Assembly: GCF_013141865.1 (NCBI RefSeq)
Contig: NZ_RCST01000001.1
Location: 1,178,001 to 1,242,000 of the forward strand
DNA: 64,000 bases
DNA from: Methylomonas sp. ZR1
GTDB taxonomy: Bacteria > Pseudomonadota > Gammaproteobacteria > Methylococcales > Methylomonadaceae
Direction of reading: 5' to 3'
Shown here piece after piece: positions 1 to 8,745 of this stretch. How positions within the stretch are numbered: the first letter of the stretch is position 1; each line of letters opens with the position of its first letter. A program made the translations under genes and the position numbers. A model generated the notes under the pieces. It made no database searches, had not been told where the DNA came from, and saw only the letters and a list, made by a program, of their open reading frames with translations.

Positions 1-483
1 CGTGGCATGCGTCAGCATGCGTTGCTGACGGCCTTCCATATCGGCGAAGAAAAACGGATGCGCCTTGCTGCCCTGGTGAGTAACGGCACGGCGGATGATG
101 TAGCCGCCACCGGCCATTTGTGGACCAACCGGCGAGGCATTGCCACCGGTGGGTATTTTTAAGCCTTTGCGGCCCGCCTTGGGTGTAATTACCCACGGTT
201 GATGCCCCACATGTACACCGGTGCCGTGCTCGACGTAACCGGCATAGTCCTTGTTTGCGTAGACGACGGCCGAGCCGTCGGTATTGGGCGCCCAATTAAT
301 GGCTTGCTCCAAACCGCCGCCAGGGCTGCGCGGGGCAAAGCCGTTGCCGGCCTTGATCCAGTCGTGAATATCCACCACATAGCTTTCCGCCATCGCATCC
401 GCCACCCGCTGCGCGTTACGCGGATCGCGCAACGCATCAAGCACGGAGGGGATGTTGCCGGTGTCCAGACTGATGGACAGCAC
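1..483 (-). CDS. Phage neck/tail-completion protein (HK97 gp10-like), C-terminus beyond window
   Basis: An open frame of 161 codons runs off the left edge. The best start is a GTG immediately after the stop of the upstream gene, preceded by GAGGG at good spacing; there is no suitable ATG. The translation contains 'GYVEHGTGVH' and 'KAHPFFFADMEG', the pattern of HK97 gp10-like neck proteins (a glycine-containing loop, then HP-F near the C-terminus). Gp10-like proteins join the head connector to the tail in tailed phages. It follows the coat and an accessory head gene, as expected for a head-tail joining gene. The frame is identified by protein-like content and operon position; the family assignment is by motif impression. 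Confidence 0.7.
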   Translation of the reverse strand, partial: MLSISLDTGNIPSVLDALRDPRNAQRVADAMAESYVVDIHDWIKAGNGFAPRSPGGGLEQAINWAPNTDGSAVVYANKDYAGYVEHGTGVHVGHQPWVITPKAGRKGLKIPTGGNASPVGPQMAGGGYIIRRAVTHQGSKAHPFFFADMEGRQQRMLTHAT

Positions 484-1125
484 TTACGCGCCCTCAGCCT
501 GATCAGCAGCCAACACCCAACCCGCAGCCAACCAGTTGACCAGTTCATTCGGATGGACATCGGCGGTTGTTGGGCCATCGTCAAACGCTGGTTCTGCACG
601 CACCATCGCTATGCGATCAAGGGAGTCTGCCGGCAGAATATTTTCAGGTGGTTCCGGCAGGTTTCCTGCCGAGATTTGCTCCGCCAGCCAGGCTGCTTCC
701 TTTTCTGTGAGTTCGCCAGCGCCGTTTTTGTCGAATGCGAAACCACCATCAGGCGACAAAACAGCGATATTCGGCCAGTAGACAAACAATACTGAATGTT
801 CTGGCTCATCATTGTTGCCATCATCTTCCAACGATGCCGAGGACGGCCCGTCTATTACTTCCTTGTCCGCCTCGGCTGTTTCCTCCGCATCGCCTGCTGA
901 CAATGATTCAGCTTCGGCCTGGGCATTTGTAACAATTGCAGGTTGTTTGACTTCCGTGTCGGCGGTGCCTCCGCCCACATCACCGGCACCTACCGATGGA
1001 GCAGATTCACTGCCCAAGATAATATCGCCCTCCAAGGCGGGAGCCTTCGGCGCATCCAGCACCGTCGGATCCCTTTCGGGGTTTTTTTCTGTGATAGCGG
1101 CTTTAGCCGCTTTAGAGGTCGCCAT
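484..1125 (-). CDS. Phage head-associated hypothetical protein
   Basis: 213 aa, starting 3 bases downstream of the coat gene stop. The first ~110 residues are low complexity and rich in A, E, D and G (probably disordered and acidic). The C-terminal half looks folded, with 'ELTEKEAAWLAEQI' and 'HPNELVNWLAAGWV'. The segment 'ENILPADSLDRIAMVR' is unlike any catalytic motif I know. The position between coat and neck genes suggests a head-completion or decoration role, but I do not recognise a family. The opposite strand carries long open frames that are shadows of this GC-biased gene. Confidence 0.75.
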   Translation of the reverse strand: MATSKAAKAAITEKNPERDPTVLDAPKAPALEGDIILGSESAPSVGAGDVGGGTADTEVKQPAIVTNAQAEAESLSAGDAEETAEADKEVIDGPSSASLEDDGNNDEPEHSVLFVYWPNIAVLSPDGGFAFDKNGAGELTEKEAAWLAEQISAGNLPEPPENILPADSLDRIAMVRAEPAFDDGPTTADVHPNELVNWLAAGWVLAADQAEGA

Positions 1126-1128
1126 GGC

Positions 1129-2265
1129 TTAACCCAACAACGTGGCAGTATGCGCGGGGTTGAAATTGGCCGCGCCCCAGCAAATCGCTACCTCGTACTG
1201 CACTTGCTTGTATTGTGCATACACCGAGATTTCAAAAGTTAAGCCGCTCATAGGATCGGTCAGCGAGAAGCGGTCCGATGCGGAATCGCCGCCTTCAGGC
1301 AAGGCCGGTGTCCGGGTTGCCAACACAATCGCCGAGCGGCTAAACGCCAGATTAGCCGCATAACTGTTGCCGACGGTGATAGCGGTGTTGTCCGCCACTA
1401 CCGAGCGCAAGCCGGGCTCATTCAGCGCCAGGGAGCCGCCGCTTAATGCGGTGCCGACGATGTGTTTATCGTTGTTGCCGTTAAAGGTGATCACGTCGCC
1501 GGCCAAGATGGTGCCGGTGCCGGTATCGGCGGCAATGGTAGTCGCGCCGCTGGCATAGCCCGCGCCGTTGTTCACCAGGTAACTGGCACCGGTGCCTTTG
1601 GTGTGATTTTTAACCTGCGCGGATTCGCGAATCTGCATGCCATGCACATCCAGCAACACGCCTTGACGCTGCATCGTATCCGAGCCGGCTTGCTGCGCTT
1701 GGGTTTGTTTGCCACGGAATACCGCGCCCGCTGTGGTATTAATCACAAGCTGTAGATCGGATGTCGGCGCGCCGTTATCAATCAGGATTTGCCGCACGAA
1801 CGATGCGTCGGAATAATCGCCGGCCGTCGCAAACGGCGTGGTGCCTGCCGCGCCATAAGCGCGCGACGAGGTTTTATACAAAGCGGCAATGTCCGCCTCG
1901 ATCTCGTTGCACAAAGTACGCATGGCTTGCGCAAAACGTTGTGCCCGCACGGTCAATACGCCGGGACCGGTATTCAAGCCCAGCGACTCTTCGCCGGTAA
2001 AGCGAACAGGCACACGCCGAGCCTTGGAAATGGTGATGGTTTTGTTGCCGATGTTAGCGTCACCATCATCCGGCGGCGTAACGCCTGGGGTAATGTCGGA
2101 TGCAGACGCAGCCGGCGCAACAGGCGCGCGAACAGTTTGGCCCACGGCAGCGCGGGCCACGTCGGCGTCCAACGTCACGGCGGGGATAAAACCGACCTGT
2201 TCGCGCGAGACCACGGCCAGCGCGGCGTACATGTCGGGGATTAAATTGGTTAAGGTATTAGGCAT
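1129..2265 (-). CDS. Major capsid protein, P22 coat-like (HK97 fold)
   Basis: 378 aa. The start has AGGA 10 bases upstream of the ATG. The N-terminus 'MPNTLTNLIPDMYAAL' and the following 'VSREQVGFIPAV...D..VARAAVGQTVR' pattern match P22-family coat proteins ('NTL..IPDIY.AL..VSRE.VG.I'). The middle carries a Gly/Thr-rich insertion (about residues 220-300) like the P22 insertion domain, and the end 'QVQYEVAICWGA' fits the P-domain. It forms the icosahedral shell; the scaffold gene lies just upstream. Classical Mu uses a different coat gene (T), so the head module was exchanged relative to Mu. Confidence 0.88.
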   Translation of the reverse strand: MPNTLTNLIPDMYAALAVVSREQVGFIPAVTLDADVARAAVGQTVRAPVAPAASASDITPGVTPPDDGDANIGNKTITISKARRVPVRFTGEESLGLNTGPGVLTVRAQRFAQAMRTLCNEIEADIAALYKTSSRAYGAAGTTPFATAGDYSDASFVRQILIDNGAPTSDLQLVINTTAGAVFRGKQTQAQQAGSDTMQRQGVLLDVHGMQIRESAQVKNHTKGTGASYLVNNGAGYASGATTIAADTGTGTILAGDVITFNGNNDKHIVGTALSGGSLALNEPGLRSVVADNTAITVGNSYAANLAFSRSAIVLATRTPALPEGGDSASDRFSLTDPMSGLTFEISVYAQYKQVQYEVAICWGAANFNPAHTATLLG

Positions 2266-2309
2266 GATAGGTTCCTAAAAATCTGAAAAGGGACGCTTAA
2301 ACGACTCGC

Positions 2310-2933
2310 TTAAACGACTTTGCCGCCGTCGGCGATGAATTTGGAACGGGCGGCATGGTCTAGCGCCTCAAACTCCGCGCGGGTATGAGTTTTAGCGCCG
2401 CCCTGCGCATTTTGCGGCGCACCGGAACCGGTGCCGCCTTGGGCTTTTGCCAAAAACGGCTTGGCCTCAAGTAATGCCTTGACCGCATCCGCAACCGGCT
2501 TGCCGTCGATGGTGACATTACCGGCGTCGTCCACTTTGGCTTTGCCGGCCAGCAGGTCTTTGACGGTGGCCGGGTCAACTGCTTCCGCAGACGCCGCCAA
2601 CAGCGCATTGCTGATGGCCGCGCCTTCGAATTTAGTTTTGTAGGTGTTGGCTTCGGCGGCTTTGGCATCGGCCAATTCTTGCAACTTGCCCTGGGCTTGC
2701 AATTGGGCCTCGGTCAAAGACTTGATGCTTTTATGACCGGTGGCTTTTTCCAGCTCCTCAGCATGCTCGGAGTCTCGCTTGGCTAATGCCGCGTTGATTT
2801 GGGCCTGCACATCCACAACCGGCGCGGGAGCACCCGCGCCGGACTGGCTCGCAGAGGTTGGGGTGTTGGTGGGCGCGCCGCCGCCGGATTGGCCGGCATC
2901 GTCGCTGCGTAATACATGACGGACTTTAAACAT
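2310..2933 (-). CDS. Phage head scaffolding protein
   Basis: 207 aa. The N-terminal 40 residues are Gly/Ala/Ser/Pro-rich and followed by a charged, helical, coiled-coil-prone stretch ('AKRDSEHAEELEKATG' and 'LQAQGKLQELADAKAAE', about residues 50-95). The C-terminus is Gly/Gln-rich then 'HTRAEFEALDHAARSKFIADGGKVV', a typical C-terminal helix of phage scaffolds ('R.EFE.L....R..F...GG'). Scaffold proteins fill the procapsid and leave before DNA packaging. It lies directly upstream of the coat gene, the normal position. No protease motif is visible in it or beside it, so it may exit intact, as in P22. Confidence 0.78.
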   Translation of the reverse strand: MFKVRHVLRSDDAGQSGGGAPTNTPTSASQSGAGAPAPVVDVQAQINAALAKRDSEHAEELEKATGHKSIKSLTEAQLQAQGKLQELADAKAAEANTYKTKFEGAAISNALLAASAEAVDPATVKDLLAGKAKVDDAGNVTIDGKPVADAVKALLEAKPFLAKAQGGTGSGAPQNAQGGAKTHTRAEFEALDHAARSKFIADGGKVV

Positions 2934-3172
2934 GTTCGTGATCCTGTGTCGGATAGTGAAAATTGAATTCGACGACAGGATACGAAGCGCAGCTTTGCAT
3001 CAGTATGCGAAGCGCTTCGGAAGGGATGGATTTAGGAAGGTTTGCCGATTGGCGGAGAATTTATACCACGACTTTAATCGTGCGTGCCGTTTCTGGCGAA
3101 TTTAACGGGGGTTTAACGGGGGGTAGTGCCTTTTTCAGATACGACGAATGCGGCTCCGTCAATTTTTGGCGC

Positions 3173-4324
3173 TTAAATCGCTTTATTTTCGATTTCAGCT
3201 TGCGAGAGCAATCCCAAGCCATCGGGCCGGATCAATTTATCGACGGACAGGCCTTTTTCAATCGCCTTAGCCGCCCAATCCGGCAACACGTCCTGTTGTT
3301 TTTCTGGGGACAGGTTACGCAACCAGTCTGCATAATTCTTGTCGCCACGCTCCATTACCGGCGATACGCGCGGAATCAGTAGGCACATACAGTGCGGGTG
3401 GGCTTTAGTTTTGGGCACAGTGTCTTTGGTAAACACGCCTTTGCCCAGGCCCATGTCGATGCTGGCGTAATAGTCGCAAATGTCGGTTACCGGATGGCTG
3501 GCCGATAGCCGCCATTGGTAGCCGATGATATGAGGCTGATCAATGGAGCTTTCGATCACGGCGCGATGACCGGCGTTTGCCATCTCGGTGCGGGCGATGC
3601 GCTTCAGGTTGTATAGCTGCTTGTCGTATGTCCACCACTTCACGGCTTTATCCAGCAACTCTTCGCGGCCTTTTTCCACGGCCTTTTGCATTTCGGATAA
3701 CACCCGCTCGGCGGCGGATCGGCTGCCGGTGGCTTTTAGGCCGTCGATAATTTCGCGGGCATTTTCAACTGCTGCATTCCAGTCGGCGCGGGCGGCCGGA
3801 TCGTGGATCAACTCCAGCGCGGCGCTGTGTAATTCGGCTACCCAATCGTCGATGTGCTCGGAGACGATCTTAAAGCGCTGGTCGCCGGCAGATCGCTCGA
3901 TGGTGCGCTGCATGTCCATGGCAATGCTATCGACCGCTTTGCCGGCGCGGATGCCGTCTTGCAGCACTTGGGCTACACCGTCGCGGGTGGCATTGTCCCA
4001 CTTCCACAGGCGATCACTTAGGGTTAAGCCATCCGGCCATTGCTGCTTAAACGACTGCTCGGCCAGCTTCAGTACAGCTTCCGATTGCATGGGTTGCTGT
4101 GTCGCCGTGGCGGCTGCCTTACTGATTCCTAAGCCAATAGCGGCCTTCATCGCGTCTATGTACTTGCTCATCACATCCTCCGTTTCCGGCGTTAAAACAT
4201 AGCCGGTTTTGCGGAGTTGTTTAACCAGTGCCTCAATAAATTTGAGGGTGTCGCCTTGAATTTCGCCTTCTAGCTTGAGAACTTCGCGGGCTAATTGGCG
4301 GTAGAGTGCGGGGTAATCGGTCAT
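3173..4324 (-). CDS. Minor head / head morphogenesis protein (SPP1 gp7 - Mu F type)
   Basis: 383 aa. The N-terminal 230 residues are helical and charged. The conserved domain lies at about residues 235-320: 'LKRIARTEMANAGHRA' followed by 'SHPVTDICDYYA' and 'KAHPHCMCLLIPR'. This is the signature of the Phage_Mu_F / SPP1 gp7 family, with paired His/Cys residues. The family is packaged in small numbers near the portal and aids head assembly. Its start overlaps the portal stop by 4 bases (ATGA), so translation is coupled. A 239-base gap without a gene separates it from the scaffold gene. Confidence 0.87.
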   Translation of the reverse strand: MTDYPALYRQLAREVLKLEGEIQGDTLKFIEALVKQLRKTGYVLTPETEDVMSKYIDAMKAAIGLGISKAAATATQQPMQSEAVLKLAEQSFKQQWPDGLTLSDRLWKWDNATRDGVAQVLQDGIRAGKAVDSIAMDMQRTIERSAGDQRFKIVSEHIDDWVAELHSAALELIHDPAARADWNAAVENAREIIDGLKATGSRSAAERVLSEMQKAVEKGREELLDKAVKWWTYDKQLYNLKRIARTEMANAGHRAVIESSIDQPHIIGYQWRLSASHPVTDICDYYASIDMGLGKGVFTKDTVPKTKAHPHCMCLLIPRVSPVMERGDKNYADWLRNLSPEKQQDVLPDWAAKAIEKGLSVDKLIRPDGLGLLSQAEIENKAI

Positions 4325-5634
4325 TGGCCGGCTTGCTGGGCAATCCGGTCGCCATAGGTGTCGCCCTGTGCGTCAATGTCCTTATCAATCGCCGTCATGG
4401 TGCTGGGCGCGGTGTCGTTTGCCAGGATTTGTTTTGCCAGGCGTTTTTTGATGGCTTTATCAAACTCCGGCCCCATACCCAACGTTACCGAATCCATAGC
4501 GATGTTGATGGCCGTTTGCAGATCGGACAGGTTAAAGTCTTTGGGATAGGCGATATTGCCGGTGAATTGCTTGTCTTGCCAGGCATAGACCAGGCCGGCG
4601 ATTTCCACTTCCGCCGCTTCGCAGTTTTCCGCCATGTCGCCCAAGGTGCTGTTGCATTCTTGGAAGTGAAACGACAGCGCGACGCCGCTTTGCTGCACGC
4701 CGCCGACAAACTCCAGGTTAGCCACGCGGTAAATGTCGGTCACTGTATTGGCGATTTGCTCCATGTACAGCTGCACTGGATCGGGCGGTGGCGCTAAAAA
4801 CTTGGGCTCGCCGCCCCCGGCCGGGTTGTAGGTCAGCGCGTTTTCGGTGCTGATGGTCATGTCTTTCAAGCGTTGGCGCTCGTTATCGTCCGCGACCGGC
4901 AGGGCCAGAATGGCAAAGGTTTGCGCGCGAAACAGCTCGCGCATCTCCGAGCGGGCGTTATACAAATCCCAATTTAGGCCGGCCAGATCGTAGAAGAAGC
5001 TTTGCGCGGCGCTGTCGGTAGGGTTGAGCGGTTTGGCAATATGCAAGCGCACCACCGGCACGCGGCCAATGCTGTATTCGCCTTGCTCGATCACGTCGCT
5101 GCCGTCTTGCTCTTTGCTCAAGCGCCAACCGGTGGTGGTGTAGGTGCGATAGCGGGTTTCCTTGCCATCCAGTTCGCTAAACGTCACCGAAGTCCAGGTG
5201 CCGGCGGCGTCCTTAGTTTCCGCAACCAGCTGGCTTTTTAAGCGCAAGGCCATATACGGCATGGCTTGATCGGCGCGGGTTTGGCCCTGGGTTTTGGGCT
5301 TGTCGACAATTACGTACACGGTGCCCAGGATCATAGCCAAACGCTGGTAACTGCTCAGCAATGTATCCAGCTTGCCGCCCGCGCCGTCGGCATTGGTGGC
5401 AAATTTGGAATACAACTCGTCGCTTTCGCGGGTGGGGGTTTGTTTCCACAAAAAGCCCATCATCACATTGACGATCTTGCGGCTAAAGTTGGGGTACACC
5501 GCCAACTCTTTGCGGCGAGCCAGCTTTTCTGTGGTTTCGCGTGGGTGCGGGATGAGATACGCGCCGTTGGCAAAACCGCCCTGGCCGCTGTAGGCATCAA
5601 GCAGGAATTGATCGGATGTGCGGTCTATAGCCAT
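4321..5634 (-). CDS. Phage portal protein (DUF4055-like)
   Basis: 437 aa. 'PHPRETTEKLARRKELAVYPNF' at about residues 29-50, shown here as pattern P..RET...L..R...AVY.NF, is typical of DUF4055 portal-like proteins. The middle holds 'YNARSEMRELFRAQTFAIL', and the end is helical with 'GQSGVALSFHFQE'-like packing around residue 325. It would form the dodecameric DNA entry ring. It lies between large terminase and minor head gene, overlapping both (10 and 4 bases). Mu itself has a DUF935 portal (gp29), which this does not resemble, so the portal belongs to a swapped module. Confidence 0.85.
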   Translation of the reverse strand: MAIDRTSDQFLLDAYSGQGGFANGAYLIPHPRETTEKLARRKELAVYPNFSRKIVNVMMGFLWKQTPTRESDELYSKFATNADGAGGKLDTLLSSYQRLAMILGTVYVIVDKPKTQGQTRADQAMPYMALRLKSQLVAETKDAAGTWTSVTFSELDGKETRYRTYTTTGWRLSKEQDGSDVIEQGEYSIGRVPVVRLHIAKPLNPTDSAAQSFFYDLAGLNWDLYNARSEMRELFRAQTFAILALPVADDNERQRLKDMTISTENALTYNPAGGGEPKFLAPPPDPVQLYMEQIANTVTDIYRVANLEFVGGVQQSGVALSFHFQECNSTLGDMAENCEAAEVEIAGLVYAWQDKQFTGNIAYPKDFNLSDLQTAINIAMDSVTLGMGPEFDKAIKKRLAKQILANDTAPSTMTAIDKDIDAQGDTYGDRIAQQAGQ

Positions 5635-7001
5635 TTCAACCTCATCGGAGTGTAAGCAGATCCCGCTGCGCCGTTGCTAGCGGCGCTTACGCCCAGGGCG
5701 AGTGCCCAAAAGCGGTCGGCGTGGCCGTTTTCGGAACGCTCAGCGGTAAAGCGGATATTCCCGGCCAGCGTGGTGACTTTGGTCACGGCGCGCAAATCGG
5801 CACGGATAGCGGGTTTGTAAGGAATGCGCAGCTTTTGATCTTCCATCGCACCGCGCACGGGATAAGCCAATTCTTCTTTGACGCGATTGGTAAACGTGAC
5901 GGCCTCGACACGGTATTGACCAAACTGCTTTTGCGCGTCGTCCGCCCAGCCAATCCCCAAGCCCGTCGCGTCAATGCATGTGCGCTCCATCAAGGCCATG
6001 ATCGGCCACAGCACTTTTTCTTGATCAGGCTTGCTCATGTTCTGCAACTCAATCACGGCGCGGGTGTAGAGCACATCGCCCAGCAGCTCCAGCACCCACA
6101 GCACGGTTAAGTCTTTCTTGCGGCCAATATCCAGCCCAGCGAACAGTTGCGCGCCACGGCGTTTAGCTTCAGCCAAATCCACTTCCCATTCGTCTTTCTC
6201 GCTGTACTCACAGCGGGCAATCAGGTCGTATTCCAGGAAGGCAGAATCGTCGTCGGCTGGCTCGCACATGTACTCTTGCAGGAACGATTCTTCATCGGCG
6301 CAACCGGCCTTGATAAAGTCGAAATAGGCCGCTTCGTCCATTTCGTGGACTTCGTGCTCTTTCGGCAGGGCCTTTTGCAGTTTCCACAAAAAGCCGGCAT
6401 CCAGCGCATCTTGCAGCGTGACGCGGTGCAGGCTGATGTTCTTTGGGTTGTTATGCTCGCGGACTTCGCGAATCAACTGGTTAAAAAAGTTGTGACTGCC
6501 CCGGTGGGTGCTGATGATCTCCATCGAGCCGCCCCAGGTAATACCGGGATACGCGATGCTCCACAGCTTGCGTGGATCGGGATGCAAGGCAAATTCGTCC
6601 AGGATACGCCCGCCGCGCTTACCGGCCTGAGCATCCGGGTTGGATGACATACTGTGTATGCGCTTGCCGCTGGCAAACTCCAACACGTAGGCTGTTAACT
6701 TGGTTTTTTCGTCAATCACGCGCTCGCCCAAGTCTTCGGCGGCAATGGCGAGAATATTGGCGAATAGTTTGCAGTCTTCAATAAACAAACGGGCTTGCAG
6801 ATCGTCGCGGCTGGATACCCATTGATCCCACTTTTGCCCGACCATCGCGGTACGCTCGGCGGCTTTGTAGGCCGTAGACCAGCTGATACCAATCTGCCGG
6901 GATTTCTCCATCAGCTTTAGCCGCGCGTCGTCCTTGATCCAGCGTTCCTGGAACGGCAGGAAGATGGCGTCGGGGTTGGCGGGGATAATCTTGGCGGACA
7001 T
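5625..7001 (-). CDS. Terminase large subunit (Mu gp28-like)
   Basis: 458 aa. Motor ATPase: an atypical Walker A in 'EKSRQIGIS' (residues ~32-40) and Walker B in 'GRILDEFA' (~131-138), followed by the coupling 'STHRGSHNFF'. RNase H-like nuclease: 'FAGLDIGRKKDLTVLW' (~288-303), 'CIDATGLGIG' (~342) and 'GHADRFWALALG' (~430), which supply the acidic metal ligands. It cuts and pumps phage DNA into the head; Mu-type phages package headful DNA with host DNA at the ends. Its start overlaps the stop of the small terminase by one base. Confidence 0.92.
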   Translation of the reverse strand: MSAKIIPANPDAIFLPFQERWIKDDARLKLMEKSRQIGISWSTAYKAAERTAMVGQKWDQWVSSRDDLQARLFIEDCKLFANILAIAAEDLGERVIDEKTKLTAYVLEFASGKRIHSMSSNPDAQAGKRGGRILDEFALHPDPRKLWSIAYPGITWGGSMEIISTHRGSHNFFNQLIREVREHNNPKNISLHRVTLQDALDAGFLWKLQKALPKEHEVHEMDEAAYFDFIKAGCADEESFLQEYMCEPADDDSAFLEYDLIARCEYSEKDEWEVDLAEAKRRGAQLFAGLDIGRKKDLTVLWVLELLGDVLYTRAVIELQNMSKPDQEKVLWPIMALMERTCIDATGLGIGWADDAQKQFGQYRVEAVTFTNRVKEELAYPVRGAMEDQKLRIPYKPAIRADLRAVTKVTTLAGNIRFTAERSENGHADRFWALALGVSAASNGAAGSAYTPMRLKWL

Positions 7002-7555
7002 TACGCCGCCATGCCTAACGCTTCGCGAATCCGTGCCACCCCGGCTTCCGATACGCCTTCGGCTTTGGCGGCGGCGCTGGCAGCTTGGGCCGCTTCTTCG
7101 CGGGCCTTACGTTGGGCCTCGGCCTCAAATTCTTTTTTCCATTTAGCTGAACCAATGGCACTTCGACCGATATCGGCGATAGCTCGACCCAACTTAGGCA
7201 CAATGGCGGCTTTGTCGGCGGCGTCCCAGCCTTGCATCTCCTCAAGCACATCCATAATCTGATCGATAGCCACCATTTCAGAAGCTTCCAGCAGAGCGGC
7301 TTTGCCTTCATTGCTCATACCTCCCATGGCTTTGGCGATTTCCACACGTTCCCGAGCGCGGTTGATGGATTTCTGCATAGCCGCCTGCAATTCAGAGCCA
7401 TGGCGATGCACAGCTGAGCGGCTAATTTGATAGCCTTGCTCGGATAACCAAGCGGATAAACCGGCATAATCGCTAAAGCCGCTGTCTATAAGCTTGCCGT
7501 TCAGCAGGTTTAACAGATCATCGGGTAAGGTGGTGATGGCACTACGGGGAGGCAT
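7001..7555 (-). CDS. Terminase small subunit (DUF3486, Mu gp27-like)
   Basis: 184 aa. 'RSAITTLPDDLLNLLNGKL' then a helix-turn-helix-like region 'LSAWLSEQGYQISRSAVHRHG' (about residues 33-53) is the DUF3486 signature found beside gp28-type terminases. The C-terminal 60 residues are an Ala/Glu/Arg-rich helix. It recognises phage DNA and loads the large subunit. The Mu order gp26-gp27-gp28 is kept and genes overlap by one base at both ends. Confidence 0.9.
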   Translation of the reverse strand: MPPRSAITTLPDDLLNLLNGKLIDSGFSDYAGLSAWLSEQGYQISRSAVHRHGSELQAAMQKSINRARERVEIAKAMGGMSNEGKAALLEASEMVAIDQIMDVLEEMQGWDAADKAAIVPKLGRAIADIGRSAIGSAKWKKEFEAEAQRKAREEAAQAASAAAKAEGVSEAGVARIREALGMAA

Positions 7556-7848
7556 TACTTAGGCTCCGGCCGCGCCACACCCGGCACCGTGCTTAAGCCT
7601 TGCCGCACATCGCCGCCCTTGGCCGTCAGCGTGGCAAACCAGACGCCGCCGGGTTGATTGGCTAGCACCAAGCCTTGTTCGTGCAACCATTGCAGATCGG
7701 CGCGCAGGCTATCGGTGCCAACGGCCTGGGCTTGGCGGGCTAGTTCGTTTTTTATATCGACTTCATGCGCGGTATAGGTGGCGACATTGTTCAATATCTC
7801 TAAAATCGTTAACCGTCGGTGTGCGGTCATGTGTTGGCTATAGTCCAT
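7555..7848 (-). CDS. Mu gp26-like small winged-helix protein (VpaChn25_0724 type)
   Basis: 97 aa from the ATG at 7848 ('MDYSQHMTAHRRLTILEIL'); an upstream in-frame extension is less protein-like. The winged-helix pattern is clear: 'RRLTILEILN', 'ELARQAQAVGTDSLRADLQWL', 'EQGLVLA', 'GVWFATLTAKGGDVRQG' and the family tail 'VPGVARPEP'. This family sits upstream of DUF3486 terminases in Mu-like phages. Its function is not known; a DNA-binding or packaging accessory role is plausible. The stop overlaps the start of the small terminase. Confidence 0.82.
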   Translation of the reverse strand: MDYSQHMTAHRRLTILEILNNVATYTAHEVDIKNELARQAQAVGTDSLRADLQWLHEQGLVLANQPGGVWFATLTAKGGDVRQGLSTVPGVARPEPK

Positions 7849-7850
7849 TG

Positions 7851-8123
7851 TTACCTCACTAGGTTGGTATGTTTCTCGATGCCGTGATGCCGCCATTCCA
7901 CGCGGCGCACACCAAAGGCGCGAAGCTTGTGTTGCAGCTCTCGCCGGTCTTGATGGCTGATAGATGCTTCCAGGCCTTCCAGACGGGCGACGCCTAAATC
8001 GTTGATCAGCACGACGATGTGATACAGATAGGCATCAGTCATTTCGTGCAGCGGCTTATCCACGTTCACCGAGTTAACAAAGCCACGGGCGTGCAGCATT
8101 AGCGGGGCGACATGTACGCTCAT
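7851..8123 (-). CDS. Phage hypothetical protein between DUF2730 and gp26-like gene
   Basis: 90 aa. The start overlaps the end of the DUF2730 gene by 4 bases (ATGA). Contains 'LYHIVVLINDLGVARLEGL' and a basic C-terminus 'RRVEWRHHGIEKHTNL'. No signal peptide or membrane segment. I do not recognise the family. The tight coupling on both sides supports it being a real gene of the late/packaging operon. Confidence 0.7.
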   Translation of the reverse strand: MSVHVAPLMLHARGFVNSVNVDKPLHEMTDAYLYHIVVLINDLGVARLEGLEASISHQDRRELQHKLRAFGVRRVEWRHHGIEKHTNLVR

Positions 8124-8479
8124 GATTTATGATCCCGCCAAAATGTATCCATGCGTGATGTCAGCTTTTCCACGCTGACCAGCGTGGCTTGCACCGCAGA
8201 TATAGCTGCTGTTAATCCCGCTACGGAGTCCGATACCTTGCGGATTTCCCGGTATACATCCGCCAGGTTGTCGTGTGTTGGCTGCTTTTCCACGACCGCT
8301 TCCATACGTACTATTCGTCCGGCGTGAGCGTCCAAACGCTGGTCTATCCGCTCTTCAAGCTGGGATATGCGTAGATGGGTTTTATCGTTTTTACGGTCCA
8401 GATACAGCCAAATGCCAAACGCACCCACCATAATTTTGTAAACAACATCCAGCCACTCGGCAAATTGTCCAATGCCCAT
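8120..8479 (-). CDS. DUF2730 family protein (Mu gp25-like)
   Basis: 119 aa starting at the ATG at 8479, which has AAGGAG five bases upstream. One N-terminal membrane segment ('VVYKIMVGAFGIWLYL', about residues 12-27), then a long coiled coil ('ISQLEERIDQRLDAHAGRIVRMEAVVE' is read as heptads). This matches DUF2730 proteins found next to holin/terminase genes of Mu-like phages. Role unknown; being a membrane-anchored coiled coil, it may help lysis timing. The SD overlaps the stop of the preceding holin-like gene, so translation is coupled. Confidence 0.85.
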   Translation of the reverse strand: MGIGQFAEWLDVVYKIMVGAFGIWLYLDRKNDKTHLRISQLEERIDQRLDAHAGRIVRMEAVVEKQPTHDNLADVYREIRKVSDSVAGLTAAISAVQATLVSVEKLTSRMDTFWRDHKS

Positions 8480-8481
8480 AA

Positions 8482-8685
8482 TCACTCCTTAAACGTTACC
8501 GGCACGCGCGTGATGATGCGCAAATAGATATTGGCCACCGACACCGCGCACATGTAAAACAGATAACCGCCGTCCGGCAGGTAATCGCGCACCAAATGCA
8601 GGTTGCTCTCCAGCAACGGCAATACGGCGGCCGCCACGTTGAACCAAAAGGTTTTACTGCCCAGAATGTGTTTGGCGTTATCCAT
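8482..8685 (-). CDS. Holin-like small membrane protein
   Basis: 67 aa with two hydrophobic segments: 'TFWFNVAAAVLPLL' (about residues 12-25) and 'GYLFYMCAVSVANIYLRII' (about 40-58). The pattern 'SKTFWFN..A.VLPLL' and 'NIYLR..T..P' is common in putative phage holins. Holins form membrane lesions that release the endolysin. It lies downstream of the endolysin gene (9545-10099) in the same operon. A terminator-like hairpin separates it from the previous gene. Confidence 0.72.
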   Translation of the reverse strand: MDNAKHILGSKTFWFNVAAAVLPLLESNLHLVRDYLPDGGYLFYMCAVSVANIYLRIITRVPVTFKE

Positions 8686-8699
8686 CGGTTTTTCCTGTC

Positions 8700-8731
8700 A
8701 AAAAAGAGCCGAGGCAAAGCCCCGGCTTTGA
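8700..8731 (-). terminator. Rho-independent terminator
   Basis: On the minus strand AGCCGGGGC, loop TTT, GCCTCGGCT (one G-T pair), then a run of T. It sits just after the stop of the 8746-9294 gene, within the late operon, so it may be partial or attenuating. Confidence 0.7.
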
Positions 8732-8745
8732 GTGTCCGCCATTTT

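Noticed and set aside
199..795. 198-codon plus-strand frame opposite the first two phage genes
   Set aside because: It crosses the end of one minus-strand gene and the start of the next. The protein has no recognisable features; the minus-strand frames have phage motifs and coupled starts.
3588..4202. 204-codon plus-strand frame
   Set aside because: Antisense to the head morphogenesis gene; Ser/Arg-rich composition typical of a shadow.
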